DNA from: Tateyamaria sp. ANG-S1
GTDB lineage: Bacteria; Pseudomonadota; Alphaproteobacteria; Rhodobacterales; Rhodobacteraceae
Reading direction: 5' to 3'
Assembly: GCF_000814025.1 (NCBI RefSeq)
Contig: NZ_JWLL01000015.1
Location: 1 to 64,000, forward strand
DNA length: 64,000 nucleotides
Shown here: positions 1 through 8,608 of the stretch, one piece after another
Numbering within the stretch: position 1 is the stretch's first letter
Layout of the letters: every line of letters begins with the position of its first letter
The notes under the pieces: generated by a model
The model's database searches: none
The model's input: only the letters and a program-made list of their open reading frames with translations
Told to the model about the DNA's origin: nothing
Translations under genes and position numbers: made by a program

Positions 1-102
1 GGTTGGGGGGGGCGGGGGGGGTGGGGGGGGAGGGGGGGGTTTGTGGATGTGGGGGGGGGTCTTGGGGGGTTTGCCCCGGGGGGGGTGCGGGTTGCAATTT
101 TC
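1..102. other. G-homopolymer-rich window edge, probably poor sequence
   Basis: Most of this stretch is runs of G of six to nine bases broken by single other bases. It looks like an error-rich contig end rather than biology. Fragments such as TTTGCCCC and GTGCGGG echo the interspersed repeat copy that follows, so it may be one or more badly read repeat copies. No gene is called here. Confidence 0.6.
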
Positions 103-171
103 TATGGGGGGGGGCTGTCCCCCCCCCACGCCGATGGCGCTCCCCCCGAGGATTTTTTGGAAACAGGGAAG
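103..171 (+). repeat. Interspersed repeat, copy 1 (degraded)
   Basis: The core GCGCTCCCC..GGATTTTTTG..GAAACAGGGAAG matches copies at 15970-16025 (minus) and 39986-40033 (plus), with extra C and G bases typical of homopolymer error. A GC-rich inverted repeat precedes the core, as in the other copies. Here the repeat runs directly into xdhB coding sequence, whereas copy 2 is intergenic and copy 3 lies between two operon genes. A misjoin at a contig edge is the simplest explanation. Confidence 0.65.
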
Positions 172-1311
172 ACTTATCAGACCACGCCCTATGGGCAGGA
201 GGTGGACGATTTCATCGGCGATGCCCTGGTCGCGCAGTTGCGGGAGAGTTCGGACTACGATGCGCGGCGGGCGGCTGTAGCGGATTGGAATGCGGCCAAT
301 CCGGTGCTGAAAAAGGGGATTGCGCTGACGCCGGTGAAGTTCGGGATTTCTTTTACCCTGACGCATTTGAACCAAGCCGGTGCGTTGGTTCATGTTTATG
401 CAGACGGGTCGATCCATCTGAACCATGGTGGGACCGAGATGGGACAGGGGCTGTTCCAGAAGGTCGCACAGGTTGCGGCAAGCCGGTTTGGCGTGCCGTT
501 GGAGATGGTGAAGATCACGGCGACCGACACCGCTAAGGTGCCCAACACCTCGGCGACGGCGGCATCGTCGGGCAGTGATCTGAACGGGATGGCGGTGAAG
601 GCCGCCTGCGACACCATTCGGGATCGGATGGCAGAGCATCTGGCGCAGTTGCACCAGGTGCGCCCGGATGAGGTCACCTTTGCCGACGGGCGGGTGCTTG
701 CAGGAGCCGAGGAGTACAGTTTTGCCGAGGTTGCCGCCCTGACCTACATGGCGCGCATCAGCCTGTCGGCGACCGGGTTCTACAAGACGCCTGACATCAA
801 GTGGGACCGGATCAAGGGACAGGGGCGGCCGTTTTTCTATTTTGCCTATGGCGCAGCCGTGACCGAGGTGGTGATCGACACGCTGACGGGTGAGAACAGG
901 ATTTTGCGCGCTGACATCCTGCATGACGCGGGTGCTTCGCTGAACCCGGCGCTGGACATTGGACAGATCGAGGGTGGCTATGTGCAGGGCGCGGGTTGGC
1001 TGACGACCGAGGAGCTGGTTTGGGACGATGCGGGCCGTCTGCGCACCCATGCGCCATCGACCTACAAGATCCCCGCCTGTGCAGATCGTCCGGACGTGTT
1101 CAACGTGGCGCTTTGGGACGGTGAAAACCGGGCCGACACGATCTACAAGTCCAAGGCCGTCGGCGAGCCGCCCCTTATGCTGGGGATTTCGGCGTTTCTG
1201 GCGCTGAGTGACGCAGCAGCGGCTTGTGGGCCGCACTATCCGGACTTACAGGCCCCCGCCACTGCCGAGGCTGTGTTGAAAGCGGTGCACACCGCGCGCG
1301 GCGATGTTTGA
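172..1311 (+). CDS. xdhB: Xanthine dehydrogenase, molybdopterin-binding subunit, C-terminal half
   Basis: This is the C-terminal ~379 residues of XdhB (normally about 770-800), the subunit that hydroxylates hypoxanthine and xanthine at a molybdenum cofactor in purine catabolism. Visible motifs are PVKFGISFTLTHLNQAG, the glycine-rich NHGGTEMGQGL loop, ASSGSDLNG, and KAVGEPPL near the end, whose Glu is the catalytic base in the family. The 5' half is missing: an interspersed repeat abuts the codons for TTPYGQEV, so no authentic start is visible and the gene is either cut by a misassembly or truly broken. It overlaps xdhC by 8 bp (ATGTTTGA), so the two are translationally coupled. Identity is certain; the state of the 5' end is not. 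Confidence 0.93.
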   Translation, partial: TYQTTPYGQEVDDFIGDALVAQLRESSDYDARRAAVADWNAANPVLKKGIALTPVKFGISFTLTHLNQAGALVHVYADGSIHLNHGGTEMGQGLFQKVAQVAASRFGVPLEMVKITATDTAKVPNTSATAASSGSDLNGMAVKAACDTIRDRMAEHLAQLHQVRPDEVTFADGRVLAGAEEYSFAEVAALTYMARISLSATGFYKTPDIKWDRIKGQGRPFFYFAYGAAVTEVVIDTLTGENRILRADILHDAGASLNPALDIGQIEGGYVQGAGWLTTEELVWDDAGRLRTHAPSTYKIPACADRPDVFNVALWDGENRADTIYKSKAVGEPPLMLGISAFLALSDAAAACGPHYPDLQAPATAEAVLKAVHTARGDV

Positions 1312-2227
1312 TCGCGCGGGTCTGATTGCCGCCTGCGCGGCCCATGGCCGTGTGGTGCGTGTCGTGGTGGCCCATGTGCAGGGGTCGGCCCCGCGCGAGG
1401 CGGGCGCGGCGATGCTGGTCTGGGACGGCGGGCAATCCGGCACCATTGGTGGCGGTGCGCTGGAGTTTGAATTGTCGGCGGCCGCACGCAAGTTGAAGCG
1501 GGACACGCGCAGCCGTCACGCGCTTGGGCCAGACCTTGGTCAGTGCTGTGGTGGGGCGGTTGAAATCCTGTCCGAGATCTACGACCTGAACCGCGCCCGC
1601 GCCCTGCCCCATGATCTGGTGGCGCGGGGGCCCGACCCGATGCCCCTGTCCATCAAGCGCATGATGAAGGCGGCGCGCAATCAGGGCACCCTGCCCGCAT
1701 CGCAACTGAAAGACGGCTGGATGATCGAGCCGGTGCGCCCGGAGGATCAGGAGGTCTGGATCTGGGGCGCGGGTCACGTGGGCCGTGCGCTGGTCGATAT
1801 TCTGCGCCATGTGCCGGGGCATCGGTTGACCTGGGCGGATACCGGGCCGGAGCGGTTTCCCGAAGATGTGCCGGACGCAGTGACCACGGTGCCTGCCGTG
1901 GATCTGCCTGCGCTGGCGGCCCATGCGCCCAAGGATGCGCATCACCTGATCCTGACCTACGCCCATGACATTGACCTGGGCCTGTGCCACGCGCTGCTGA
2001 GCCGTGGTTTTGCCACTTGCGGGTTGATCGGGTCCAAGACGAAATGGGCGCGCTTTCGCAAGCGGTTGGCTGAACTGGGACACGCTGCGGATGAAATTGA
2101 CCGCATCACCTGCCCCATTGGCGATCCATCTTTGGGCAAGGACCCGCATTTGATTGCGATTGGGGTCGCCTATCGGCTAGCACAGTCCACGCAGACCATA
2201 CCGCTACGACTGGAGACCCGTGCGTGA
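1304..2227 (+). CDS. xdhC: Xanthine dehydrogenase accessory protein XdhC
   Basis: A 307-residue cytoplasmic maturation factor. In this family it binds molybdenum cofactor, promotes its sulfuration and delivers it to XdhB. The N-terminal XdhC/CoxI domain shows GSAPREAG (27-34), GTIGGGALE (46-54) and LGQCCGG (78-84). The C-terminal Rossmann-like domain shows IWGAGHVGRA (153-162), then GLIGSKTKWARFRKRL and a closing segment with KDPHLIAIGVA. The ATG lies inside the last codons of xdhB, and the stop overlaps the GTG of the next transporter gene. Purine oxidation and purine import are therefore probably one transcript. Confidence 0.95.
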   Translation: MFDRAGLIAACAAHGRVVRVVVAHVQGSAPREAGAAMLVWDGGQSGTIGGGALEFELSAAARKLKRDTRSRHALGPDLGQCCGGAVEILSEIYDLNRARALPHDLVARGPDPMPLSIKRMMKAARNQGTLPASQLKDGWMIEPVRPEDQEVWIWGAGHVGRALVDILRHVPGHRLTWADTGPERFPEDVPDAVTTVPAVDLPALAAHAPKDAHHLILTYAHDIDLGLCHALLSRGFATCGLIGSKTKWARFRKRLAELGHAADEIDRITCPIGDPSLGKDPHLIAIGVAYRLAQSTQTIPLRLETRA

Positions 2228-3738
2228 GCCCCCTTTTGTCCCTGAACGGGTTGACCAAGGCCTATCCCGGCGTTGTGGCAAATGACGACGTGTCGTTGGA
2301 GATCGCACCCGGTGAAATCCACGCCCTGCTGGGCGAGAACGGGGCGGGCAAGTCGACGCTGGTCAAGATGATCTATGGGTTGGTGAAGCCCGATGCTGGT
2401 GTGATGCAGATGAATGGCGCGGGATTTGCCCCGTCGGACCCGCGTGCGGCCCGTGCGGCGGGTGTGGGCATGGTGTTTCAGCATTTTTCGTTGTTCGACG
2501 CGCTGAGCGTGGCGGAGAATATCGCGCTGGGGATGGAGACACCGCCGCCTATGCGGACGCTTGCGGCGCGTATTCGCGAGGTGTCGGAGACCTATGGGTT
2601 GCCGCTGTCCCCGGATCGGACGGTGGGAGATCTGTCGGCGGGCGAGCGGCAGCGGGTCGAGATCATTCGGTGTCTTTTGCAGGACCCGAAGCTGTTGATC
2701 ATGGACGAGCCGACCTCTGTGCTGACGCCGCAGGAGGTGGAAATCCTGTTTGAAACTCTGCGTAAGTTGAGCGCGGAGGGGACCGCGATCCTGTATATCT
2801 CGCACAAGCTGGAAGAAATTCGCGCGCTCTGCGATGCCGCGACGATCCTTAGGGGCGGTAAGGTGGTGGGCACGTGCGTGCCGCGCGACACCTCGGCCCG
2901 AGCCATGGCCGAGATGATGGTGGGCAGTTCGCTGGCCACGCCCAAGGCCGCGGCCCATGAGGCGGGCGAGGTGCTGTTGTCGGTGACCGGATTGTCGGTT
3001 TTGTCCCCCTCGGCCTTCGGCATGTCTTTGAAAGACCTGTCCTTTGACGTGCGCGCGGGCGAGGTGCTGGGCATCGGCGGGGTCGCGGGCAACGGGCAGG
3101 ACGAGTTGCTGGCGGTGTTGTCCGGGGAATTGCCGTGCGGGCCGGGGATGGTGCGGTTCAAGGGGGATGATCTGGCCAAGGCAGGGCCGGAGGCGCGGCG
3201 CGGTTTGGGTGTGCTGGCAGCCCCCGAGGAACGCTTGGGCCATGCGGCGGCACCGAATATGTCGCTGACGGAGAATGCCATGCTGACCGGGGCCGCGCGC
3301 GAAGGGTTGGCGCGGCGGGGGATACTGGACTGGCGGAAGACACGCAGCTTTGCCGAGCGGATCATTTCGGGCTTTGACGTGCGTACGCCGGGGCCTGAGA
3401 ACGCAGCGCGGTCACTGTCAGGGGGCAACCTGCAGAAATTCGTGATCGGGCGCGAGGTGTTGCAAAAGCCGGAAGTGCTGGTTGTGAACCAGCCGACTTG
3501 GGGTGTGGACGCAGCCGCGGCGGCGGCCATTCGGCAGGCCTTGCTGGATTTGGCGGCCGAGGGATCTGCCGTGGTCGCCATTTCGCAAGATCTGGACGAG
3601 CTGATGGAAATCTCGGACCGGTTTGCGGCGCTGAACGAGGGGCGTTTGAGTGCGCCGCGTGCCACGGCTGGGTTGGATGTGGAGCAGATCGGGTTGATGT
3701 TGGGGGGTGCCCACGGGATGGAGGTGGCGCATGTTTGA
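2224..3738 (+). CDS. Nucleoside/purine ABC transporter, duplicated ATP-binding subunit
   Basis: A 504-residue ATPase with two fused ABC cassettes, as in the BmpA-associated transporters (YufO/NupO type, also the sugar RbsA type). Cassette 1 is canonical: GENGAGKST Walker A near residue 38, LSAGERQRVE signature and LLIMDEPTSVL Walker B. Cassette 2 is degenerate as usual: GGVAGNGQDE in place of Walker A, LSGGNLQKFVIGRE signature, and VLVVNQPTWGVD in place of Walker B. The GTG start overlaps the xdhC stop. With the two permeases and BMP protein downstream it forms a complete importer, probably for purine nucleosides or bases given the xanthine dehydrogenase context. The substrate is inferred. 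Confidence 0.92.
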   Translation: MSPLLSLNGLTKAYPGVVANDDVSLEIAPGEIHALLGENGAGKSTLVKMIYGLVKPDAGVMQMNGAGFAPSDPRAARAAGVGMVFQHFSLFDALSVAENIALGMETPPPMRTLAARIREVSETYGLPLSPDRTVGDLSAGERQRVEIIRCLLQDPKLLIMDEPTSVLTPQEVEILFETLRKLSAEGTAILYISHKLEEIRALCDAATILRGGKVVGTCVPRDTSARAMAEMMVGSSLATPKAAAHEAGEVLLSVTGLSVLSPSAFGMSLKDLSFDVRAGEVLGIGGVAGNGQDELLAVLSGELPCGPGMVRFKGDDLAKAGPEARRGLGVLAAPEERLGHAAAPNMSLTENAMLTGAAREGLARRGILDWRKTRSFAERIISGFDVRTPGPENAARSLSGGNLQKFVIGREVLQKPEVLVVNQPTWGVDAAAAAAIRQALLDLAAEGSAVVAISQDLDELMEISDRFAALNEGRLSAPRATAGLDVEQIGLMLGGAHGMEVAHV

Positions 3739-3782
3739 GGGTGCGGGAGCCTCCGGCGGCGGTTTATTTGGCGAAATGAAGC
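3739..3782 (+). repeat. Short intergenic repeat (GCGGGAGCCTCCGGCGG type)
   Basis: This fills most of the 57 bp between the ATPase and the permease. It reads GGGTGCGGGAGCCTCCGGCGG, then a TTTATTTGGCGAAATGAAG tail. From general knowledge, this arrangement is a frequent small intergenic repeat in Rhodobacterales. No second copy was seen in this window. The inverted repeat GGAGCCTCC could form a hairpin inside the operon. Confidence 0.45.
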
Positions 3783-3795
3783 TGGGGATGTTTGA

Positions 3796-4878
3796 ATGAT
3801 CCGGATCGAGGCGCGGCCGCAGCCCTCTGCTGTGATGGCCTATGCCACGCCTGTGCTGGCGGTCGTGCTGACCATGATCTTTGGTGGGGTGCTGTTTGCG
3901 GCCTTGGGCAAGGATCCGTTGCAGGCCATTGCGACGATTTTCTGGGAGCCGCTCTTTGGCGAGTTTGCGTTCTTTTACCGGCCTCAATTGCTGATCAAGG
4001 GTGCGCCGCTGGTGTTGATCGCCATCGGTCTGGCGCTGGGGTTCCGAGCGGGTATCTGGAATATTGGGGCCGAGGGGCAGTACATCGTGGGCGCCATTTG
4101 TGGTGCAGGTGCGGGGCTGGCTTTTTACCCCACTGAGAGCGTTTTGATCTTTCCGCTGATGGTGCTGGCCGGGGCCTTGGGCGGTTGGGCCTGGGCCATG
4201 ATCCCGGCGGTGTTGAAGGTGAAGTTCGGGACCAATGAGATCTTGGTGTCGTTGATGCTGGTCTATGTGGCGGAACAGTTGCTGGCCTCCATGTCCCTGG
4301 GATTGCTGAAAAATCCGGAAGGGTTTGGCTTTCCCGGATCGCGGAACTTGCAGCAATATCCCAGCGCGCATAATGCCGAGATCATCTCGGGCACCGGCAT
4401 GCACTGGGGTGTTGTGGCGGCGCTGATCGCGGTGATCTTTGCCTATGTGTTGCTCACCCGGCACCGGTTGGGCTTTGCCATTCGGGTAACGGGAGAAGCG
4501 CCGCGGGCGGCCAAGTTCGGGGGCGTCAATCCGGGGCGGTTGGTGCTGTTCTGCCTTGGCATGTCCGGTTTGCTCGCAGGGCTTGCGGGCATGTTCGAGG
4601 TGGCGGGGCCGGCGGGTCAGATCAGCATTGATTTCAACGTGGGCTACGGGTTCACGGCGATCATCGTGGCGTTTCTTGGCCGCTTGAACCCGCTTGGTAT
4701 CGTGGCTGCGGGGCTGTTGATGGCGCTGACTTACATTGGCGGCGATATTGCGCAGTCGCAGTTGGGTCTGCCTGCCGCCGCCATTCAGGTATTTCAGGGG
4801 ATGCTGCTGTTTTTCCTGTTGGCGCTGGATGTGATGACAAACTACCGCGTGCGGTTTGGCCGGGTGGAGGTGGCGTGA
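3796..4878 (+). CDS. Nucleoside/purine ABC transporter permease 1
   Basis: A 360-residue integral membrane protein of the BPD_transp_2 fold (YufP/NupP type), partner of the BMP binding protein. About nine to ten hydrophobic segments are visible, starting with the helix around residues 15-38. Family-typical stretches are FRAGIWNIGAEGQYIVGAI and GTNEILVSLMLVYVAEQL. The ATG at 3796 follows a GGGGATG-rich spacer. The stop overlaps the next small gene (GTGATG). It forms the transmembrane channel with the second permease at 5261. Confidence 0.93.
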   Translation: MIRIEARPQPSAVMAYATPVLAVVLTMIFGGVLFAALGKDPLQAIATIFWEPLFGEFAFFYRPQLLIKGAPLVLIAIGLALGFRAGIWNIGAEGQYIVGAICGAGAGLAFYPTESVLIFPLMVLAGALGGWAWAMIPAVLKVKFGTNEILVSLMLVYVAEQLLASMSLGLLKNPEGFGFPGSRNLQQYPSAHNAEIISGTGMHWGVVAALIAVIFAYVLLTRHRLGFAIRVTGEAPRAAKFGGVNPGRLVLFCLGMSGLLAGLAGMFEVAGPAGQISIDFNVGYGFTAIIVAFLGRLNPLGIVAAGLLMALTYIGGDIAQSQLGLPAAAIQVFQGMLLFFLLALDVMTNYRVRFGRVEVA

Positions 4879-5255
4879 TGAGCACAACAGCCGCCATAGC
4901 CCTCGCGACGACCACCTGGTTTTGCGACAGTGGACCTTCGCTCGCCAACCTTGCCGTGCCCTATTTCAGCCTCGACTTAGAATTCGCGTCCGACGACACG
5001 TTCACGGCCACCGGCACACGCAGCGAAATGGGGTTCGAAGACAAGGTGTCCTGGTCTGGCCGCTGGACAGATCAGAACGGGACACTTTGGCTGATTGGCG
5101 ACATGGCGATCAAACAGGCATTCAATCACACGCCACCGCACCGCGAGGCCCGAGCCATGTCGACACGCGTCGAACCGGACGTTCTGATGTTCGAAATATC
5201 ACTCGAAGGGGACGCCCCACGGCTTGTGCGGTGCCTCACGCACCTCCTGAGATAA
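4878..5255 (+). CDS. Small uncharacterised protein inside the purine-transporter operon
   Basis: A 125-residue protein that I do not recognise. The ATG overlaps the stop of permease 1 (GTGATGAG), and the stop TAA lies five bases before the ATG of permease 2, so it is built into the operon. The sequence is soluble and looks like a compact beta-rich domain: DLEFASDDTFTATG and DKVSWSGRWTDQNGTLWLIG suggest paired strands rather than chance translation. There is no clear signal peptide, although the first 20 residues are mildly hydrophobic. Its position between two permeases suggests a transporter accessory or a purine-linked enzyme, but no function can be assigned. Whether it is conserved in related operons is the key unknown. 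Confidence 0.7.
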   Translation: MSTTAAIALATTTWFCDSGPSLANLAVPYFSLDLEFASDDTFTATGTRSEMGFEDKVSWSGRWTDQNGTLWLIGDMAIKQAFNHTPPHREARAMSTRVEPDVLMFEISLEGDAPRLVRCLTHLLR

Positions 5256-5260
5256 CGCAA

Positions 5261-6181
5261 ATGGACCTGTCTTCGATCAACCCAATCCTCCTGATCGCCG
5301 CCATGATCGCGGCGGCCACGCCCATCCTGCTGGCCGCCATCGGAGAGCTTGTCGTTGAACGCGCGGGTGTCCTGAACCTCGGGGTCGAGGGGATGATGAT
5401 CACCGGCGCTGTCTGTGGCTTCATCATTGCCGTGAACACCGGCTCGCCCACGGTTGGGTTTATCGCGGCGGCCATTGGCGGTGCCGTGCTGAGCCTGCTT
5501 TTTGCCTTTCTCACGCAGGTGGCGCTGGCCAATCAGGTGGCCTCGGGCCTTGCGCTGACCCTCTTTGGCCTTGGGCTGTCGTCGCTCATGGGGCAGTCCT
5601 ATGTGGGGATCAAACCGCCGCGCGCCGAAGCCACGCCGCTTGGACCGCTGGCCGACATTCCGGTGATCGGGCCGATCGTGTTTGGGCATGACCTGATGGT
5701 CTATCTAGGCCTCGGCATCGTCGCGGGCACATGGGCTGTGCTGAAATTCACTCGCATGGGCCTCGTCCTGCGCGCCGTTGGTGAAAACCACGATGCCGCC
5801 CATGCGCTCGGTTACAAGGTCAAGCGTATCCGCACGCTGGCTATCCTCTTTGGCGGGGCCTGTGCGGGGTTGGGCGGGGCCTACATCTCGCTCATCCGCG
5901 TGCCGCAATGGACCGAGGGGATGACCGCCGGTGTGGGCTGGATCGCCCTCGCCCTTGTCGTCTTTGCCTCGTGGAAGCCGTGGCGTGTCCTGCTGGGTGC
6001 CTATCTTTTTGGCGGGATCACCCAGCTCCAGTTGAACCTGCAAGGCGCGGGCGTTGCCATTCCGGTCGAGTATTTGGCAATGTCCCCCTACATCGTGACG
6101 ATCATCGTTCTGGTGATTCTGAGCGCAGACAAATCCCGCGCCCCCGGCTCACTGGGGCGCACATTCCACGCCTCGGGATAA
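5261..6181 (+). CDS. Nucleoside/purine ABC transporter permease 2
   Basis: A 306-residue membrane protein of the BPD_transp_2 fold (YufQ/NupQ type). The start MDLSSINPILL at 5261 was chosen over a long upstream extension because homologous sequence begins there. The conserved segment is GELVVERAGVLNLGVEGMMI near residue 27. Later come FTRMGLVLRAVGENHDAAHALG, shared by this permease family, and hydrophobic helices to the end. It is followed 33 bp later by the binding-protein gene. Confidence 0.93.
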   Translation: MDLSSINPILLIAAMIAAATPILLAAIGELVVERAGVLNLGVEGMMITGAVCGFIIAVNTGSPTVGFIAAAIGGAVLSLLFAFLTQVALANQVASGLALTLFGLGLSSLMGQSYVGIKPPRAEATPLGPLADIPVIGPIVFGHDLMVYLGLGIVAGTWAVLKFTRMGLVLRAVGENHDAAHALGYKVKRIRTLAILFGGACAGLGGAYISLIRVPQWTEGMTAGVGWIALALVVFASWKPWRVLLGAYLFGGITQLQLNLQGAGVAIPVEYLAMSPYIVTIIVLVILSADKSRAPGSLGRTFHASG

Positions 6182-6214
6182 GGGGCGCGCACCTAAATGG
6201 GGAGAACACCGAAA

Positions 6215-7288
6215 ATGAAATTCACGACACTTGTGGCAAGTGCCGCGCTGGCGCTTGGGCTGGCGGGCGGCGCACTGGCCGACGATCCGACCAAGGTTGG
6301 CTTTGTCTATGTGGGCCCTGTCGGCGACGGCGGCTGGACCTATGAGCACGACCAGGGCCGTCAGGCGGTTGAGGCGGAGTTCGGCGACGCGGTCGAAACC
6401 GTGTTCGTTGAAAACGTGGCCGAAGGCCCCGACGCCGAGCGCGTGATGACGCAGATGGCGCTGGATGGGGCCGATCTGATCTTCACCACGTCCTTCGGCT
6501 TCATGGACCCGACCATCAACGTCGCGGCCAAGTTCCCGAATGTGAAATTCGAGCACGCAACCGGCTACAAACGTGCCGACAACGTGTCGACCTACTCCGC
6601 CCGCTTCTACGAGGGTCGCGCGGTTCAAGGCCACATCGCGGGCAAAATGACCGAGAGCAATATCATCGGCTACATCGCGTCTTTCCCGATCCCCGAAGTG
6701 ATCCGCGGCATCAACTCGGCCTATCTGCACGCCTCGAAAGTGAACCCGGATGTCGAGTTCAAGATCATCTGGGTCTACACGTGGTTTGACCCCGCGAAAG
6801 AGGCTGACGCCGCCAAGGCCCTGATCGATCAGGGCGCGGACGTGGTGCTGCAGCACACCGACTCCACAGCCCCGCAGGCGGCCGCACAGGAAGCAGGCAA
6901 CGTGATGACCTTTGGTCAGGCGTCGGACATGGCGCAATACGCCCCCTACCCGCGCGTGTCGTCGATCATCGACAACTGGGCGCCCTACTATGTCGAGCGC
7001 ACGCGCGCCGTGATGGAAGGCACCTGGGAAAGCGTCGACACCTGGGACGGCATCCCCACCGGCATGGTTGAGATCGGTGAGATCACCGACGCAGTCCCAG
7101 CCGAGGTGAAGGCCGAGGCCGAAGCCATGATCGAAGCGATGCGGACGGGCGAATACCACCCCTTCACCGGCCCCATCAACAAGCAGGACGGCAGTGCCTG
7201 GCTGGCCGAGGGCGAAGTGGCCGATGACGGCACGCTCGCGGGCATGAACTTCTACATCGAAGGTGTGGACGGCGACATTCCGCAGTAA
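6215..7288 (+). CDS. BMP-family ABC transporter substrate-binding protein
   Basis: A 357-residue periplasmic binding protein of the BMP/PnrA family, which binds purine nucleosides in characterised members. The start ATG at 6215 follows a GGGGAG ribosome-binding site and gives a clean signal peptide (MKFTTLVASAALALG, cut after GGALA). There is no lipobox Cys, so it is secreted rather than lipid-anchored. Domain motifs are VGFVYVGPVGDGGWTYEHDQ and TSFGFMDPTINVAAKFPNV. It is the last gene of the xdh-transporter operon and is followed by a strong terminator. Confidence 0.95.
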   Translation: MKFTTLVASAALALGLAGGALADDPTKVGFVYVGPVGDGGWTYEHDQGRQAVEAEFGDAVETVFVENVAEGPDAERVMTQMALDGADLIFTTSFGFMDPTINVAAKFPNVKFEHATGYKRADNVSTYSARFYEGRAVQGHIAGKMTESNIIGYIASFPIPEVIRGINSAYLHASKVNPDVEFKIIWVYTWFDPAKEADAAKALIDQGADVVLQHTDSTAPQAAAQEAGNVMTFGQASDMAQYAPYPRVSSIIDNWAPYYVERTRAVMEGTWESVDTWDGIPTGMVEIGEITDAVPAEVKAEAEAMIEAMRTGEYHPFTGPINKQDGSAWLAEGEVADDGTLAGMNFYIEGVDGDIPQ

Positions 7289-7312
7289 GCCGGATCAACG
7301 TCGAAGACATGG

Positions 7313-7345
7313 AAGGCCTCCGGTTTCGGGGGCCTTTGCTTTTTC
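7313..7345 (+). terminator. Rho-independent terminator of the xdh/purine transporter operon
   Basis: A nine-pair stem, AAGGCCTCC paired with GGGGGCCTT (one G-T pair), encloses a six-base loop and is followed by TTGCTTTTT. It lies 25 bp after the BMP gene stop and before the tautomerase gene. Confidence 0.8.
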
Positions 7346-7370
7346 ACGATTGCTTTGGAGGGTCCGAGAC

Positions 7371-7760
7371 ATGCCATTCAACAAACTTCACGTGCCGCGC
7401 GCGCTGGCGCCCAAGATGTGCCAGCAGATCAACCGAAACTTGCACGCCGCTTTGGTCGACACCTGCGCCGTCAATCCCGATGATGATTTCTGCCTGGTCT
7501 GCCGGTACGAGCCGGAGGACATGGCGTTTCACCCCACTTTCCTCGGGCCGCGCGACCCGGCGGCGACGATTGTCATTGAAATCGCCCTGCTCGGCGGGCG
7601 CACAGATGCGCAGAAAGAGGCGCTTTACTCTGATATCCGGGCACGATTGGAGAGCATCGGGTTCCCGCCCGAAAACGCGATCATCTTTCTGATCGAGAAC
7701 GCGGCGATTGACTGGTCCTTTGGCCCGCAAGGGTCGGTGAAGACCGTGCTGGGGCTGTAG
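7371..7760 (+). CDS. Tautomerase-superfamily protein
   Basis: A 129-residue protein with Pro directly after the initiator Met (MPFNKLHVPRAL), the catalytic amino-terminal proline of 4-oxalocrotonate-tautomerase-like enzymes. Residues 60-100 (ATIVIEIALLGGRTDAQKEA) give the typical beta-alpha unit with the G-R-T turn. Two tandem units would fit the length. It lies after the operon terminator with GGAG upstream, so it is probably transcribed alone. The substrate is unknown. Confidence 0.75.
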   Translation: MPFNKLHVPRALAPKMCQQINRNLHAALVDTCAVNPDDDFCLVCRYEPEDMAFHPTFLGPRDPAATIVIEIALLGGRTDAQKEALYSDIRARLESIGFPPENAIIFLIENAAIDWSFGPQGSVKTVLGL

Positions 7761-7766
7761 CCGCAG

Positions 7767-8492
7767 TCACCGTGCGAAGATGTGTACCATCTGGGCGTCG
7801 AAATGCGCCCATGTCATCGTCGCCTTGTTCCCGGCATAGCCGTGGTAGTGCGATTTGCCGGTGTCATTGGGCAGACCCGCCCAGATCTTGGCGAGGTTGT
7901 TCATAAAGGCGACGCGGTCCATCTCTCCGGCGAGGAAGGGACGCAGCCCCGCATCCGCCAGCAGAATGTCGGCCAACTGGTCCTGCACCTTGGGGCTGAA
8001 CCGCTGGCGCGGATTGATGCCGGCCTGCCGTACGAGCCGCCGCAGGGTTGGCGGGATGAACTGGTAGCGCCCGATGGCGTGGGGTTGGCCCGGTGTTGCG
8101 TCGATCCAGTCATAGATCTGCTGGATCGTCAGCCGTGTGGGATCGGCGGGCGGTTTGATCGTGGCACCGTACTGCACGGCGTCATAGCCTTTGGACCCGG
8201 CCTCTGCCTGCGCGATCAGGGTCCGCAGGCGCGCAATACGGTCGCCCGCCGGATAGTTGCGCAGCTTTTCCAGCTCTTCTGGATCAGGTGGCGCAAACAG
8301 GCCCGTCTCCGACCGTCCCACAAACAGGCTGGGGCCGCTGTGCCGGATCATCGGCGGGTCAGAGGGCGCGATCAGCGGTGCCGCTTGGGGCAACAGGCTC
8401 GCCCGACTGACCATCGGCAACGCCTCTGCCCAGGCAAGGGCCGCCTGCCCGATCAAAGCCGCACATGCCAAGACACACCAGATCCACCGCAT
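7767..8492 (-). CDS. Exported muramidase-like (phage-lysozyme-type) protein
   Basis: A 241-residue protein with an N-terminal signal sequence (MRWIWCVLACAALIGQ, cut near AWAEA). The domain from about residue 85 runs LRTLIAQAEAGSKGYDAVQYG, then IQQIYDWIDATPGQPHAIGRYQFIP. This is the pattern of lambda-endolysin-like murein glycosidases, with Glu in the AEAG turn as the likely acid. The role would be periplasmic peptidoglycan cleavage. It faces the tautomerase gene tail to tail with a 6 bp gap. No phage genes are nearby, so it looks like a domesticated cell-wall enzyme. Confidence 0.75.
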   Translation of the reverse strand: MRWIWCVLACAALIGQAALAWAEALPMVSRASLLPQAAPLIAPSDPPMIRHSGPSLFVGRSETGLFAPPDPEELEKLRNYPAGDRIARLRTLIAQAEAGSKGYDAVQYGATIKPPADPTRLTIQQIYDWIDATPGQPHAIGRYQFIPPTLRRLVRQAGINPRQRFSPKVQDQLADILLADAGLRPFLAGEMDRVAFMNNLAKIWAGLPNDTGKSHYHGYAGNKATMTWAHFDAQMVHIFAR

Positions 8493-8608
8493 CGCAATCC
8501 CATTCTGAAACCATCGCGTGCGGTGTTCTTGCGGCGCGACACCTAAACAGCAGGTTGCCGCGCCGCCATGTTCTGAACCGGATTTATCTCAAATGCGATC
8601 TATGCGCG

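Noticed and set aside
2170-4887. Long minus-strand open frames across the ATPase and permease genes
   Set aside because: They are His/Arg/Gln-rich mirror frames typical of high-GC coding DNA, without motifs or ribosome sites.
4856-5260. Long N-terminal extension of purine permease 2 and an overlapping minus-strand frame
   Set aside because: The extension is antisense-like low-complexity Arg/His sequence, while MDLSSINPILL at 5261 starts true homology and the 4878-5255 frame is the coupled one.
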